DNA of 64,000 bases. Origin: Xanthocytophaga agilis. GTDB lineage: Bacteria; Bacteroidota; Bacteroidia; Cytophagales; 172606-1. A program made the position numbers and the translations under genes. Shown piece by piece: positions 1-9,183 of this stretch. Under the pieces are notes generated by a model. That model was given only the letters and a program-made list of their open reading frames with translations. It was not told the origin of the DNA and ran no database searches. Position 1 is the stretch's first letter; each line of letters starts with the position of its first letter. The stretch is taken from the NCBI RefSeq assembly GCF_030068605.1, contig NZ_JASJOU010000001.1, positions 682,001 to 746,000 of the forward strand, written 5' to 3'.

Positions 1-1174
1 CTGGATAAATGCCACTTACTACACCTACCAACAGTGAAAATAAAATAAAAATACCGATGGTAGTTGCTACTCCAAACTGAGAGAGAATCAGTGTTTTATC
101 TGCTAGCTGATTAAAATAGGGAAGAGCGATGTTTGCCAGTACAAAACCAATGATAGCAGCAATACCTGTAAACAGATTAGATTCTAATAAAAACTGTTGT
201 ACCAACTGAGCACGGGGAGAGCCTATTGCTTTCCGTACACCTACTTCCCGAACTCTTGTAGAAGATCTGGCTGTATATAAGTTGATATAATTGATACAAG
301 CAATTACAAGGATTAGTACTGTCACCAGAATAAAGATGTAGATAGTTGTTATATCTCCATTGGGGCCAGCTTCATAATCCAGATGGGAGTGTAGATGGAT
401 GGATGTAAGGGGCTGTAATTCCATTCGGTAATCCAATGTTCCCATCTCGCCTTTCAGGTATTTGGGGTAAAAGCCTGATAACTTGGATTCTAGTGTTTGT
501 ACGTTAGCGTTAGGTTTCAGCAAAATATAGGTATATAGACTGAAATTTTGCCAGCCATCAGTCCAGTTAGTTGATAACGAACGAAGCGCACTAAATTGCA
601 AATGTGAATTTGCTGGAATGTCTTCTATTACTCCAGTGACCAGATTCTCAAAGTTATTAGAGAATTGTATAGGTTGATTTAATGCTTTGGATGCATCGCC
701 AAACAGTTTCTCGGCCAGGCTTCTGGTAATGACAATGGATTTATCATGTGTCAGAGCTGTTTTCGGATTTCCATAAAGAAATGAAATACTAAAAATGTCA
801 AAAACCGAAGGATCTGCAAAATAAATATCATTTACTTCCAGTTGTTTTTCACCCAGATGGATAATACCGCCTCCCTCTGGTACAATACGAACAGTTTGTT
901 CAATTTCCGGATACTCCCGTTTCAATGCTTCTGCAAAGGGTGCAGAAGTAGGAGCTAGTTTCAGATTTCCTCCTGGCCATTGTGCATAATGCACTACACG
1001 ATAAATCCGATCAGCTTTGGTATGATACTGATCAAAACTTAATTCATCTGCCACAAATAATACCATTAACCATACTGCTGCAAATCCGATCCCCAAGCCT
1101 GCTATGTTGATGGTTGAAAATAGCTTATGGCGAATCAGGTTTCGCCAGGTTGTTTTAAGATAATTCTTTAACAT
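1..1174 (-). CDS. Large FtsX/MacB-type ABC transporter permease, C-terminal half cut by window edge
   Basis: Reverse-strand reading from the ATG at 1174 is open to base 1 and gives about 391 residues beginning MLKNYLKTTWRNLIRHKLF. It has one N-terminal membrane segment (about residues 20-40), then a MacB_PCD-like extracytoplasmic domain, then a membrane segment near residues 285-310. A cytoplasmic signature REVGVRKAIGSPRAQL follows, and the frame ends at SGIYP, the start of the SGIYPAFVLS-type motif seen in its neighbours. The second half, expected to repeat this plan, lies outside the window. It is the closest downstream paralogue of the four complete permeases at 1228-11619. The substrate is unknown; the family couples an ATPase to export or to cell-envelope remodelling. 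Confidence 0.85.
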   Translation of the reverse strand, partial: MLKNYLKTTWRNLIRHKLFSTINIAGLGIGFAAVWLMVLFVADELSFDQYHTKADRIYRVVHYAQWPGGNLKLAPTSAPFAEALKREYPEIEQTVRIVPEGGGIIHLGEKQLEVNDIYFADPSVFDIFSISFLYGNPKTALTHDKSIVITRSLAEKLFGDASKALNQPIQFSNNFENLVTGVIEDIPANSHLQFSALRSLSTNWTDGWQNFSLYTYILLKPNANVQTLESKLSGFYPKYLKGEMGTLDYRMELQPLTSIHLHSHLDYEAGPNGDITTIYIFILVTVLILVIACINYINLYTARSSTRVREVGVRKAIGSPRAQLVQQFLLESNLFTGIAAIIGFVLANIALPYFNQLADKTLILSQFGVATTIGIFILFSLLVGVVSGIYP

Positions 1175-1227
1175 AATGGTAAATGGTAAAACTTGAGAAA
1201 GAATTCTATTAATATGTATTGCTGAAA

Positions 1228-3681
1228 TTATTCAGATCGTAATGCTTTTACTGGGTTTTGCAACGCAGCTTTTATTGATTGGAAACTGATTGTTAGAATG
1301 GCAATGGAAAACGCAATAATTCCTGCCAATGCAAAAATCCACCAGGATACCTGGATACGATAGGCAAAATTTTGTAGCCAATCATTGGCTACATACCAGA
1401 TAATAGGTGTAGTAATAACAAATGCTATTAGTAGCAGTCTGACAAAGTCCTTTGATAGCAGAGCCAGGATTTGTTGAATGGATGCTCCTAATACTTTTCG
1501 GATGCCTATTTCTTTGGTGCGTTGTTCTGAAGTAAATGTTGCTAGTCCAAATAAGCCCAGACAGGCTATGAAAATAGCCAGAAAAGATGCCAGGGTGAAT
1601 AACTGTGTGTATTGCTGTTCAGTCTGGTATTGTTTGTTATAATTTTCATCCACAAAGAAGTATTCAAATGGATTACCACTGAAGTTATCCTTATAGATTT
1701 TTTCCAGTTCTGCTACTTTAGACTGAATTTGAGGCGTTGTAAGACGAACTACAAAATATTTTCCGTTGTGTCGGGGATAGAAGATAACCGGATCGATCGG
1801 GGCTTGTAACGATTTGTGGTGATAGTCTTTGATCAGGCCAATAATTTCGTATTGTTTGTTTTCTCCCCATTTTATTTTCTTGCCTACTGCCTCTGTTGCA
1901 GATAAAAATCCCAATTCAAGGGCTGCTTTCTCATTAACTATAATTTTATCTACATCATCCCATTTCTTTTCACACTGTTCTGCAGTGAAATTTTCGCCTT
2001 TCACTAACTGTATACCAAACGTTTCGATGAAGTGCTCATCTACAATAGCGATAGAGTAGGACTTTTTTTCATCAAGTGGCCGGGGATTGAGTCGCGTAAT
2101 ACCATTTGCATTATAGTTGTACCAGTTACCAGGCATACAGCCAGGATTACTGTAGCTTTTTACATAAGGTAGTTGAGCTAGTTGATTTAAAAAAACAGTT
2201 GTGGTTTGTTTGAATGTTCCGTCCCTTTCTACATCTTCTACCTTAAAAGCAAGTAATTGCTCCAGATTCATACCCAGTTGAGTATTCTGCATGTATTGTA
2301 GTTGCCCAAACAAAATGATAGTAGAAGCAATCAGACCAATCGAGATACTAAACTGAAACACTACCAGCGACTTACGTATGAATAAACCTTTACCTGACTT
2401 ACTAAATATGCCTTTCAAGGTTTGTAAGGGTTGAAAAGAGGATAGTACAAAAGCTGTGTAAGCTCCTGAAAAAAGAGAACCTGTAACAAGTAACGTAATT
2501 CCAAGTATCCAGAGCCATCCTTCTTGGATGGTATGTAGCGATAAGGGCTTTCCTATAACTGTATTAAACACATCCTGCACTATTACTACCAGCAGCAGAG
2601 CCAAAAGGAAGCCGCTTATATTCAGTAAGATAGATTCTCCTAAAAATTGCTGTATGAGTTGAGAGCGGCTAGCCCCCATTACTTTTCGTACTCCCACTTC
2701 TTTGGCTCGTTTCAGAGATCCTGCTGTGGAGAGGTTTATATAATTGAACCATGCAATAAATAAAATAAGTATAGCAATACCTCCCAAAAGATAGATGAAA
2801 CCCAGGTTCCCTGTAGTAATGTAGTAGTCATTAAGTGATTGTGCCAGATGAATATTTTCTGCTGGTTGCAGGCGAAGTATTTCCTGATCAGTAGGTCGTA
2901 ATTGCTTATTAAGAGTATTTATTTTTTGTTCAACTTTTTTATAGTCTGCATCTTCCTGCAATAGATAGAATATACTCATACATTGACTACTCAATCCATC
3001 CGGTTTGGCCCAATCATTTCCGTTCAGATTGGCAGGATTGACCAGTGTCTGCAACGATAATACTATATTGGATTGTAGATCCGAATTGGCTGGAATGTCT
3101 TTAAAGACAATACTCACTGTATAGTTGTGTTTGCCAAACTGATTATTTAGTGTCAATATTTTTCCAATTGCAGATTCTTTTCCAAAGTATTTAAGGGAAT
3201 AGGATTCTGAAATAGCTACTGTATTTGGTTGATTTAATGAGTTTGATATACCTTGTACTATCGGAAAAGTAAATAGCTCAAAATAAGTACCATCTGCATA
3301 CAATACATCTTCTTCTCTGAATAATTTCGGAGATGTGTTTTTGTCATTAGCTGAATAAGTGACAATACCAGTTCCCATGCCATTATTAGCGATCCTGCAA
3401 TAAGACTGTATGTCGCTGATTCGGTCTTTTGAAATAGGAGCGAGGCCTGGTGGCAAAAAATCCCATGTTTCTGTCTTCCCTGTGCTACTTGCTTCATACA
3501 ATGCTCTGTATAACCGAGGTAGCTTGGTATGGAATGCATTAAAACTCTGCTCAAAGCTTATGTATTCGAGAATCAATAAAAAAGTAGCTATACCCAGTGA
3601 TAAACCTGAAATATTGATCAGAGAAAATGCTTTGTTTTTCCAAAGACTTCGAAATGCAATGGTAAAGTAGCTATGTAGCAT
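1228..3681 (-). CDS. Large FtsX/MacB-type ABC transporter permease (817 aa)
   Basis: This is a double-module permease. It has an N-terminal membrane segment (about 20-40), a MacB_PCD-like domain (about 45-285), three membrane segments (about 290-415) with the signature RAKEVGVRKVMGAS, a fifth segment near 440-462, a second extracytoplasmic domain, and three C-terminal segments with RTKEIGIRKVLGAS. It ends NPVKALRSE, as do its paralogues. I chose the ATG at 3681 (MLHSYFTIAFRSLWKNKAF) because all paralogues start at the equivalent M[IL]xNY; an in-frame TTG two codons upstream is less likely. No ATPase lies next to it. A stem of 7 bp upstream (3718-3724 with 3745-3751) might end the preceding unit but lacks a good T run. 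The substrate cannot be inferred. Confidence 0.9.
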   Translation of the reverse strand: MLHSYFTIAFRSLWKNKAFSLINISGLSLGIATFLLILEYISFEQSFNAFHTKLPRLYRALYEASSTGKTETWDFLPPGLAPISKDRISDIQSYCRIANNGMGTGIVTYSANDKNTSPKLFREEDVLYADGTYFELFTFPIVQGISNSLNQPNTVAISESYSLKYFGKESAIGKILTLNNQFGKHNYTVSIVFKDIPANSDLQSNIVLSLQTLVNPANLNGNDWAKPDGLSSQCMSIFYLLQEDADYKKVEQKINTLNKQLRPTDQEILRLQPAENIHLAQSLNDYYITTGNLGFIYLLGGIAILILFIAWFNYINLSTAGSLKRAKEVGVRKVMGASRSQLIQQFLGESILLNISGFLLALLLVVIVQDVFNTVIGKPLSLHTIQEGWLWILGITLLVTGSLFSGAYTAFVLSSFQPLQTLKGIFSKSGKGLFIRKSLVVFQFSISIGLIASTIILFGQLQYMQNTQLGMNLEQLLAFKVEDVERDGTFKQTTTVFLNQLAQLPYVKSYSNPGCMPGNWYNYNANGITRLNPRPLDEKKSYSIAIVDEHFIETFGIQLVKGENFTAEQCEKKWDDVDKIIVNEKAALELGFLSATEAVGKKIKWGENKQYEIIGLIKDYHHKSLQAPIDPVIFYPRHNGKYFVVRLTTPQIQSKVAELEKIYKDNFSGNPFEYFFVDENYNKQYQTEQQYTQLFTLASFLAIFIACLGLFGLATFTSEQRTKEIGIRKVLGASIQQILALLSKDFVRLLLIAFVITTPIIWYVANDWLQNFAYRIQVSWWIFALAGIIAFSIAILTISFQSIKAALQNPVKALRSE

Positions 3682-3768
3682 AAGCAAAAGTAGTTGAAGG
3701 GTTGTTGATAAGAACCTAACCTCTTTCTATTGTTGGCAATTGATAGAGGTTGTTATTCACAATACAGG

Positions 3769-6159
3769 TTATTCAGATCGCAATGAATTAACCGGGTTGT
3801 CAAATGCGGCTTTCATTGACCGATAGCCAACAGTAATAAGAGCAATGAATAGGGTACAAACAATGGCGATTACAAATATTCCTGGTCCAATGGTGATTTT
3901 ATATTTGAAGTCTTGCAACCAGTTGTTCATTATCCACCAGGCAATGGGTGCTGAAATTACAAAAGCTATTACTACCAGTCTGACAAATTCTTTCCCGAAA
4001 AGTCCCAGTATCTGTTGACTGCTGGCTCCCAATACTTTTCGAATACCAATTTCCTTTGTTTTCTGAACTGCCATAAATGAAACCAATCCATATAATCCTA
4101 ACCCACTGATAAAAATAGCAATACCTGCAAATACCTGAATCAGATTAAACAAGGTGTCTTCCTGTTTATAAAAATTGCCGATACGTTCGTCAAGAAACTC
4201 GTACTGATAGAGAAAGTCGGGATAGGTTTCATTCCATATTTTTTCAATTTCAGGCAATAAGGTTTTAGTTTGAGCAACATTTATTTTAACAGCGCAATTA
4301 TTATATCTATCTGCTTGAGACATAATACAGATCGGCTTAATATCTTCGTGAAAGGAGAGATTGTGAAAATCGTTGACTACACCTACAATACGTGCTGTCT
4401 TTCCCCATAATTCCAGATTTTTCCCGATAGCTTCCTGGGGTGATTTAAGATTGAGCCTTTTTATAAAGGTCTCATTGACCAGGTATTCACGGGTAGTATC
4501 ACTTGGATAAATATTGCGTCCTGCTACCAACTTTATGTCGAATGTAGATAAATACTGGCTATCTGCAGGTCTTGTATATACACTTACATGCTCTGCTTCA
4601 GGACGATTGTCGTAGTTAAAATCTGTTTCGTTATTGTTTTCAGAGGCAGGTGCTTCAAAACATAAAGAGGCATTTTGAATACCTGCTATCTGGCTTAGCC
4701 GATTTCGCAACGAATTCATCTTCACTACATCTTCTGACGGAATCGAAAGCATGACTATGGCATCTTTGCTAAAACCCAGATTGGTTTGTTTAAAATAAAG
4801 CATTTGACTGGCAACTACAATAGTTCCAATGATGAGCATTTGGGAAATGGTAAATTGAGCTACCACCAATGTGCGTCTCAGTGAAAATCCACCAATCTGT
4901 TGTTGTGTTAATTTTCCTTTCAGAGCTAGAATAGGTTGAAAACCAGATAGAATAAGTCCAGGATATGAACCTGATAAAAATACGACAGTAATTGCAAGTA
5001 ATGGAATGAATATAAGTAGTTGCGGATTTTCAACAAGATTTAGAGTAAGCTGAGTGCCAAACCAGTCGTTGACAGAAGGTAGGGCAAGCAGTGCCATTAG
5101 GTAAGCAACCAAAAATGCAAGAACAGTAACAAACCCTGTCTCTGCAATAAACTGCCAGAAGAGTTGAGTTCGTACACTTCCCAGTACTTTACGGATTCCG
5201 ATTTCTTTAGAACGTTTTAGTGCCTGAGCCGTTGCCAGATTTACAAAATTGACACAAGCAGTGATAATCAGAAATACACCAATACAACCAATTGCCCATA
5301 AGTATTTCTTTTCAACTTTACCATCATACTTACTATCAAAATGAATATCTGCCAGTGGTTGCAGGTGATACTGAACAATCTTTGCATCTTTCTTGCTATG
5401 GTACTTTTGAATAAAAGCTGGAAATACTTTGGAAACTGCTTTTGGAGATGTATTGGGATTTAATCGTATAAAACATTGCATACCACTATACGTTGACCCC
5501 CACCGATCCTCTCTTTTTGTCATCCCATCAAAGTGTTTTTTCACAGTTTCATATGAGATATAAATCTCCGTCTTACGATCTGTGTTTTTGGGTAGATCTT
5601 TTAATATACCTGTGATTTTGCACTCTGTCCGGTTATCCAAACGAATGGTTTTTCCAATGGGATTATCCTCTGAAAAATATTTCTTAGCTAGTCGCTCAGT
5701 TAATAAAACACTGTACACATTTTGTAATGCTTGTTTGGCATTGCCCTGAACCAGAGGGAAATTCATAATGTCAAAATATTCCGGTTCTACAAATGAAATA
5801 CCTTCGGACTCTGTAAATTTTTTGATTTGATTGTTGTCGCGTAAAGTAATCAGTTGTTCATCAAATGTAAGTACCCGGGCAACTTTATCTGCAAGGGCAA
5901 CATCATTCCGAAATGCTTTCCCCAGTGGATTAGGAACACCTGGCGTGAAGTCTGGACCATCTGAGTTGAACTCTGTTACAATACGATAAATCCGGTCTGG
6001 GTTTTTGTGGAATGTATCAAAGCGCAGATGGTAGTAAACCAATGTAAAGATTAGCAGACTACAACAAATACCAAGTGCCAGCCCCAGCACATTGATGAAT
6101 GTATAGGTACGATTTCGTTGCAGATTACGTAGCGCTATTTTGAAATAGTTGCGAATCAT
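3769..6159 (-). CDS. Large FtsX/MacB-type ABC transporter permease (796 aa)
   Basis: This has the same two-module plan as its neighbours: N-terminal membrane segment (about 20-42), MacB_PCD-like domain, three membrane segments around 280-410 with the motif RSKEIGIRKVLGSVRTQL, a SGSYPGLILSGFQP turn, a second extracytoplasmic domain, and a C-terminal three-segment FtsX block with TKEIGIRKVLGASSQQIL. It terminates in NPVNSLRSE. The ATG at 6159 gives MIRNYFKIALRNL, matching the start of the paralogues. A clear terminator at 6192-6225 separates it from the gene upstream, so it should have its own promoter. By its motifs (KEIGIRKVLGS, SGSYPGLILSGF) it looks nearer to the 9184-11619 gene than to the other two, which suggests two sub-lineages within the array. 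Confidence 0.9.
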   Translation of the reverse strand: MIRNYFKIALRNLQRNRTYTFINVLGLALGICCSLLIFTLVYYHLRFDTFHKNPDRIYRIVTEFNSDGPDFTPGVPNPLGKAFRNDVALADKVARVLTFDEQLITLRDNNQIKKFTESEGISFVEPEYFDIMNFPLVQGNAKQALQNVYSVLLTERLAKKYFSEDNPIGKTIRLDNRTECKITGILKDLPKNTDRKTEIYISYETVKKHFDGMTKREDRWGSTYSGMQCFIRLNPNTSPKAVSKVFPAFIQKYHSKKDAKIVQYHLQPLADIHFDSKYDGKVEKKYLWAIGCIGVFLIITACVNFVNLATAQALKRSKEIGIRKVLGSVRTQLFWQFIAETGFVTVLAFLVAYLMALLALPSVNDWFGTQLTLNLVENPQLLIFIPLLAITVVFLSGSYPGLILSGFQPILALKGKLTQQQIGGFSLRRTLVVAQFTISQMLIIGTIVVASQMLYFKQTNLGFSKDAIVMLSIPSEDVVKMNSLRNRLSQIAGIQNASLCFEAPASENNNETDFNYDNRPEAEHVSVYTRPADSQYLSTFDIKLVAGRNIYPSDTTREYLVNETFIKRLNLKSPQEAIGKNLELWGKTARIVGVVNDFHNLSFHEDIKPICIMSQADRYNNCAVKINVAQTKTLLPEIEKIWNETYPDFLYQYEFLDERIGNFYKQEDTLFNLIQVFAGIAIFISGLGLYGLVSFMAVQKTKEIGIRKVLGASSQQILGLFGKEFVRLVVIAFVISAPIAWWIMNNWLQDFKYKITIGPGIFVIAIVCTLFIALITVGYRSMKAAFDNPVNSLRSE

Positions 6160-6191
6160 AGGAAAAGAGAGTCAATGTTGTATGAAGTACT

Positions 6192-6225
6192 AAAAAATAG
6201 CATGGTCTATTCTGTAAGACCATGC
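6192..6225 (-). terminator. Rho-independent terminator after the 6233-8647 permease
   Basis: A perfect 9-bp stem (6200-6208 with 6217-6225, GCATGGTCT / AGACCATGC) with an 8-nt loop is followed on the minus strand by TA and six T residues (6192-6197). It starts 8 bases past the stop codon of the 6233-8647 gene. Confidence 0.75.
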
Positions 6226-6232
6226 CTGACAA

Positions 6233-8647
6233 TTATTCTGTACGTAATGATGTAACCGGATTTGCCAATGCTGCTTTGATTGCCTGAAAGCTGACCGTTA
6301 ACAACGCTATTAGTAATGTAGTAACACCTGCTCCCACAACTATCCACCAGGACAAGTCTGTCCGGAATGCATATGTCTCCAGCCATCGATTGGTTGTATA
6401 CCAGATAAAAGGAACAGAGACAACAAAGGCGATCAGAATCAATATGGCAAACTCCTTATATAAAAGTTGGAGTATTTCAGGGATGGAGGCTCCCAGTACT
6501 TTTCGTATACCTATCTCTTTCGTACGTTGGACTGTTGTAAACATGGCTAATCCAAACAATCCCAGACAGGCAACCAGTATAGCCAGAGAGGTGAAAAATC
6601 CAAATACCTGTCCAAACCGCTGATCAGCCTTATATTGTTCATTGAAATGTTCATTCAGGAAAAAATACTCAAACGGATTACCTGGGAAAAATTGTTTCCA
6701 GCTACTTTGGATAGAGGCAATAGAAGCATTGATCTGATTGGCCTCCAGCTTGATAGAGAAGTATCCACGTACATCCGGTATAAGGCGTATTACAAGTGGT
6801 TCATAGGTTTCGCGCAAAGATTGCTGATGGAAATTATCTACTATACCCACAATGGTATATACTTCTCCCCAAAAGTCGATCTGATTTCCAATTGCTTGTT
6901 TAGGATCTGTAAAACCTAGCTGCTGGATACCCATTTTGTTGAGCATAACCGCTTTGGGATCTGTACCGAAGTCTTTGGCAAAGTTACGACCTGCTACTAT
7001 TTTCAGATCATAGGTTTTCAGATAATCATAATCCACTCCAATAACCCGATATTGTTTACCTTGTTTTTCGTCTGCACCATGCAACTTTATTCCACCTGCA
7101 TTCCAGTCTACTGGTTGACCTGGAATGGTTGTAGATGCTGTTATGCTCTTGATGGTAGACTGACGCAATAACTCATTCTTAAATGCTTCCAGTTTACGCA
7201 TGTACGTGGAGTCAGTACCGATAATAGGAGGATTGATAACCAGGGTCTGATCAATATTCATACCTAATTTCTGCTCCCGCATAAACTGAATTTGCCGGAA
7301 TACGGTAGCGGTACCTACCAGCAAAAACAGAGAAGCTGCAAATTGAAACACAACCAAGCCTTTTCGTAAGGCAATTCCCTGACGGGTAGTTACCATGCGG
7401 CCTTTAAGAACGGCAACAGGTTTAAATGCTGAAAGTACAAAAGCAGGATAGAGGCCAGAGAAGAATGTACCTACAACTAACAATATCAATAGAGAGAGCC
7501 AGAATGTACCACTGATAAGCAATGAAATACTCAGATGTTGACCTGATAATGCATTAAATAAAGGTAGTACCAGAACAACCAGTCCCAGTGCCAGTATAAC
7601 AGCCAAACCATTTAATAATGCAGATTCAAAAAGAAATTGTGTAACCAATTGAGATCGTTGTGATCCCACAGATTTGCGTACACCGACTTCTTTTGCCCGA
7701 TTTATCGCTCTGGCAGTTGCCAGATTGATATAATTGACCCATGCAATCACAACTATAAAAAAGGCGATACCCAATAGTAGATATACTGTAGTCCCATCTC
7801 CATTGGCCTCGGCTTCCATCATATAGTGAGAATAGAGGTGGATGTCTTTTAACGGCTGAAGCAGATAGATTGCCGCTGAATTGTATTTTTTATGATCTTC
7901 TCCTGCCAGTTTGTCTACTACACCCGGAAACTTTTTTTCTAAGGCTTTGGGATCTGTTCCTGGTTTCAGTAACAGGTAACTGAGACAACCATCCCATTGC
8001 CAGGCTGTTTCGGGAGTATTGGGTTTAATCTGATTGATAAATGTTTCATAAGAAAGCAACATATCTGCTTTCAGGTGGGTATTATCCGGAAGATCTTTGA
8101 AAACCCCTGTAATTTTAAAGAGACGATCCTGATTCAATCTAAGATCCTTACCCATAGGATTGGTTGTACCGAATAATTTTTGAGCAAGAGACTCTGAAAT
8201 GACAGCTGTATTGGGTTCTTGTAAGGCTGTCTTTGCATTACCGCTTAGTAATGGGTAAGAGAAAAGTGTAAAAAAAGACTTACTGGCAAAGTATACTCTT
8301 TCAATTTTAATGATATTCCCATCTCTATTTACAATTTTAGTCCCTGTTCTGACTAGCTTCACATAATCTTCTATTTCGGTGAATGCATCCTTAAAGGAGT
8401 TGGCTGCTGCAAAGGCTCCGGCGGCCCATTCTGTAGAAAGCTTTCCTTCATTGTAACGATCTTGCTTGATGCGGTATATACGGTCTCCCTTGGTATGAAA
8501 GTTATCGTAGCTTAACTCAAAGTCAACATATTGTAATATGAGCAGACAGGCGGCAATACCTATGGACAATCCAATGACATTTATAAACGAAAATGCTTTG
8601 TGTCGGGATAGATTCCGGATTGCGATGGTAATATAGTTCTTAATCAT
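6233..8647 (-). CDS. Large FtsX/MacB-type ABC transporter permease (804 aa)
   Basis: This double-module permease starts MIKNYITIAIRNLSRHKAF at the ATG at 8647. It has an N-terminal membrane segment (about 20-40) and a MacB_PCD-like domain to about residue 285. Three membrane segments follow with the signature RAKEVGVRKSVGSQRSQL and the turn SGLYPAFVLSAFKPVAVLKG. A second large extracytoplasmic domain leads to C-terminal segments with RTKEIGIRKVLGASIPEI, and the protein ends NPVTSLRTE. It groups by motif with the 1228-3681 gene. The terminator at 6192-6225 ends it. Upstream (8648-8761) there is only a weak 6-bp stem (8711-8716 with 8736-8741), so read-through from the 97-aa gene is possible. 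The substrate is unknown. Confidence 0.9.
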   Translation of the reverse strand: MIKNYITIAIRNLSRHKAFSFINVIGLSIGIAACLLILQYVDFELSYDNFHTKGDRIYRIKQDRYNEGKLSTEWAAGAFAAANSFKDAFTEIEDYVKLVRTGTKIVNRDGNIIKIERVYFASKSFFTLFSYPLLSGNAKTALQEPNTAVISESLAQKLFGTTNPMGKDLRLNQDRLFKITGVFKDLPDNTHLKADMLLSYETFINQIKPNTPETAWQWDGCLSYLLLKPGTDPKALEKKFPGVVDKLAGEDHKKYNSAAIYLLQPLKDIHLYSHYMMEAEANGDGTTVYLLLGIAFFIVVIAWVNYINLATARAINRAKEVGVRKSVGSQRSQLVTQFLFESALLNGLAVILALGLVVLVLPLFNALSGQHLSISLLISGTFWLSLLILLVVGTFFSGLYPAFVLSAFKPVAVLKGRMVTTRQGIALRKGLVVFQFAASLFLLVGTATVFRQIQFMREQKLGMNIDQTLVINPPIIGTDSTYMRKLEAFKNELLRQSTIKSITASTTIPGQPVDWNAGGIKLHGADEKQGKQYRVIGVDYDYLKTYDLKIVAGRNFAKDFGTDPKAVMLNKMGIQQLGFTDPKQAIGNQIDFWGEVYTIVGIVDNFHQQSLRETYEPLVIRLIPDVRGYFSIKLEANQINASIASIQSSWKQFFPGNPFEYFFLNEHFNEQYKADQRFGQVFGFFTSLAILVACLGLFGLAMFTTVQRTKEIGIRKVLGASIPEILQLLYKEFAILILIAFVVSVPFIWYTTNRWLETYAFRTDLSWWIVVGAGVTTLLIALLTVSFQAIKAALANPVTSLRTE

Positions 8648-8761
8648 AAGTTGGTAAGTTGTAGTATGTTGGAAATTCTAAGATGTAGAATACTAACAAT
8701 GTAAAATGAATGGGATTTGCTATTCTTATCTTACTATCCCAAAGACTTATTGTGAAAGATA

Positions 8762-9055
8762 TTATTTCCCTGTCATGAGTTTTTGCTGAATGTGCAAATC
8801 ATCCCGTTTTACAAAAGTGATAGGCACAAATTTCTGAGTTGGAGATCCAATGTAATAGAGGGTCCAGTCTTGGTCGTAATGCTGCAACATATGTCGGATA
8901 CATTCTGCTCTGTCTATAACAGGTACATCACACTCATCCCAGTAGAATAATTCTATCCGATAATGAAGTTGTTGTTTCTGACCATTGATGCTTACTTCTA
9001 TTTCAATCTCTTGTTTGCCTGGAGTGGAAGGGATAGGAATCGCTATATGTGCCAT
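8762..9055 (-). CDS. Hypothetical 97-aa protein between two permeases
   Basis: This is a soluble small protein (MAHIAIPIPSTPGKQEIEI...) without a signal peptide or membrane segment. It is rich in aromatic residues, with a run of acidic residues around residue 40 (YWDECDVPVIDRAEC) and a basic C-terminus. The N-terminal part looks beta-rich (IEIEVSINGQKQQLHYRIELFYW). I do not recognise the family. It lies 114 bp upstream of the 8647 permease and 128 bp downstream of the 9184 permease stop. A 14-bp hairpin is in the gap on its upstream side. ATG at 9055 is the only sensible start. It could be an accessory factor for the flanking transporters or simply a bystander; position alone cannot decide. 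Confidence 0.6.
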   Translation of the reverse strand: MAHIAIPIPSTPGKQEIEIEVSINGQKQQLHYRIELFYWDECDVPVIDRAECIRHMLQHYDQDWTLYYIGSPTQKFVPITFVKRDDLHIQQKLMTGK

Positions 9056-9095
9056 GTGTGGAGAGTGTTTAGTCTGGAAGAATTCATTCTATTTT

Positions 9096-9137
9096 GTCCA
9101 ATATAAGTGCAGTGCCTATACTCCACTTATATCGGAC
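9096..9137 (-). other. Intercistronic hairpin between permease and 97-aa gene
   Basis: Arms 9096-9109 and 9124-9137 pair over 14 bp with a single mismatch and a 14-nt loop. No T run follows on the minus strand, so it resembles an mRNA-stabilising or processing hairpin more than a terminator. Confidence 0.5.
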
Positions 9138-9183
9138 TTAAGTTGTTTTATATATAGGCTTTACTCTGGATGTTAATCAGCCC

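Noticed and set aside
3682-3687. TTG start two codons upstream of the 1228-3681 permease
   Set aside because: All paralogues start at the equivalent ATG.
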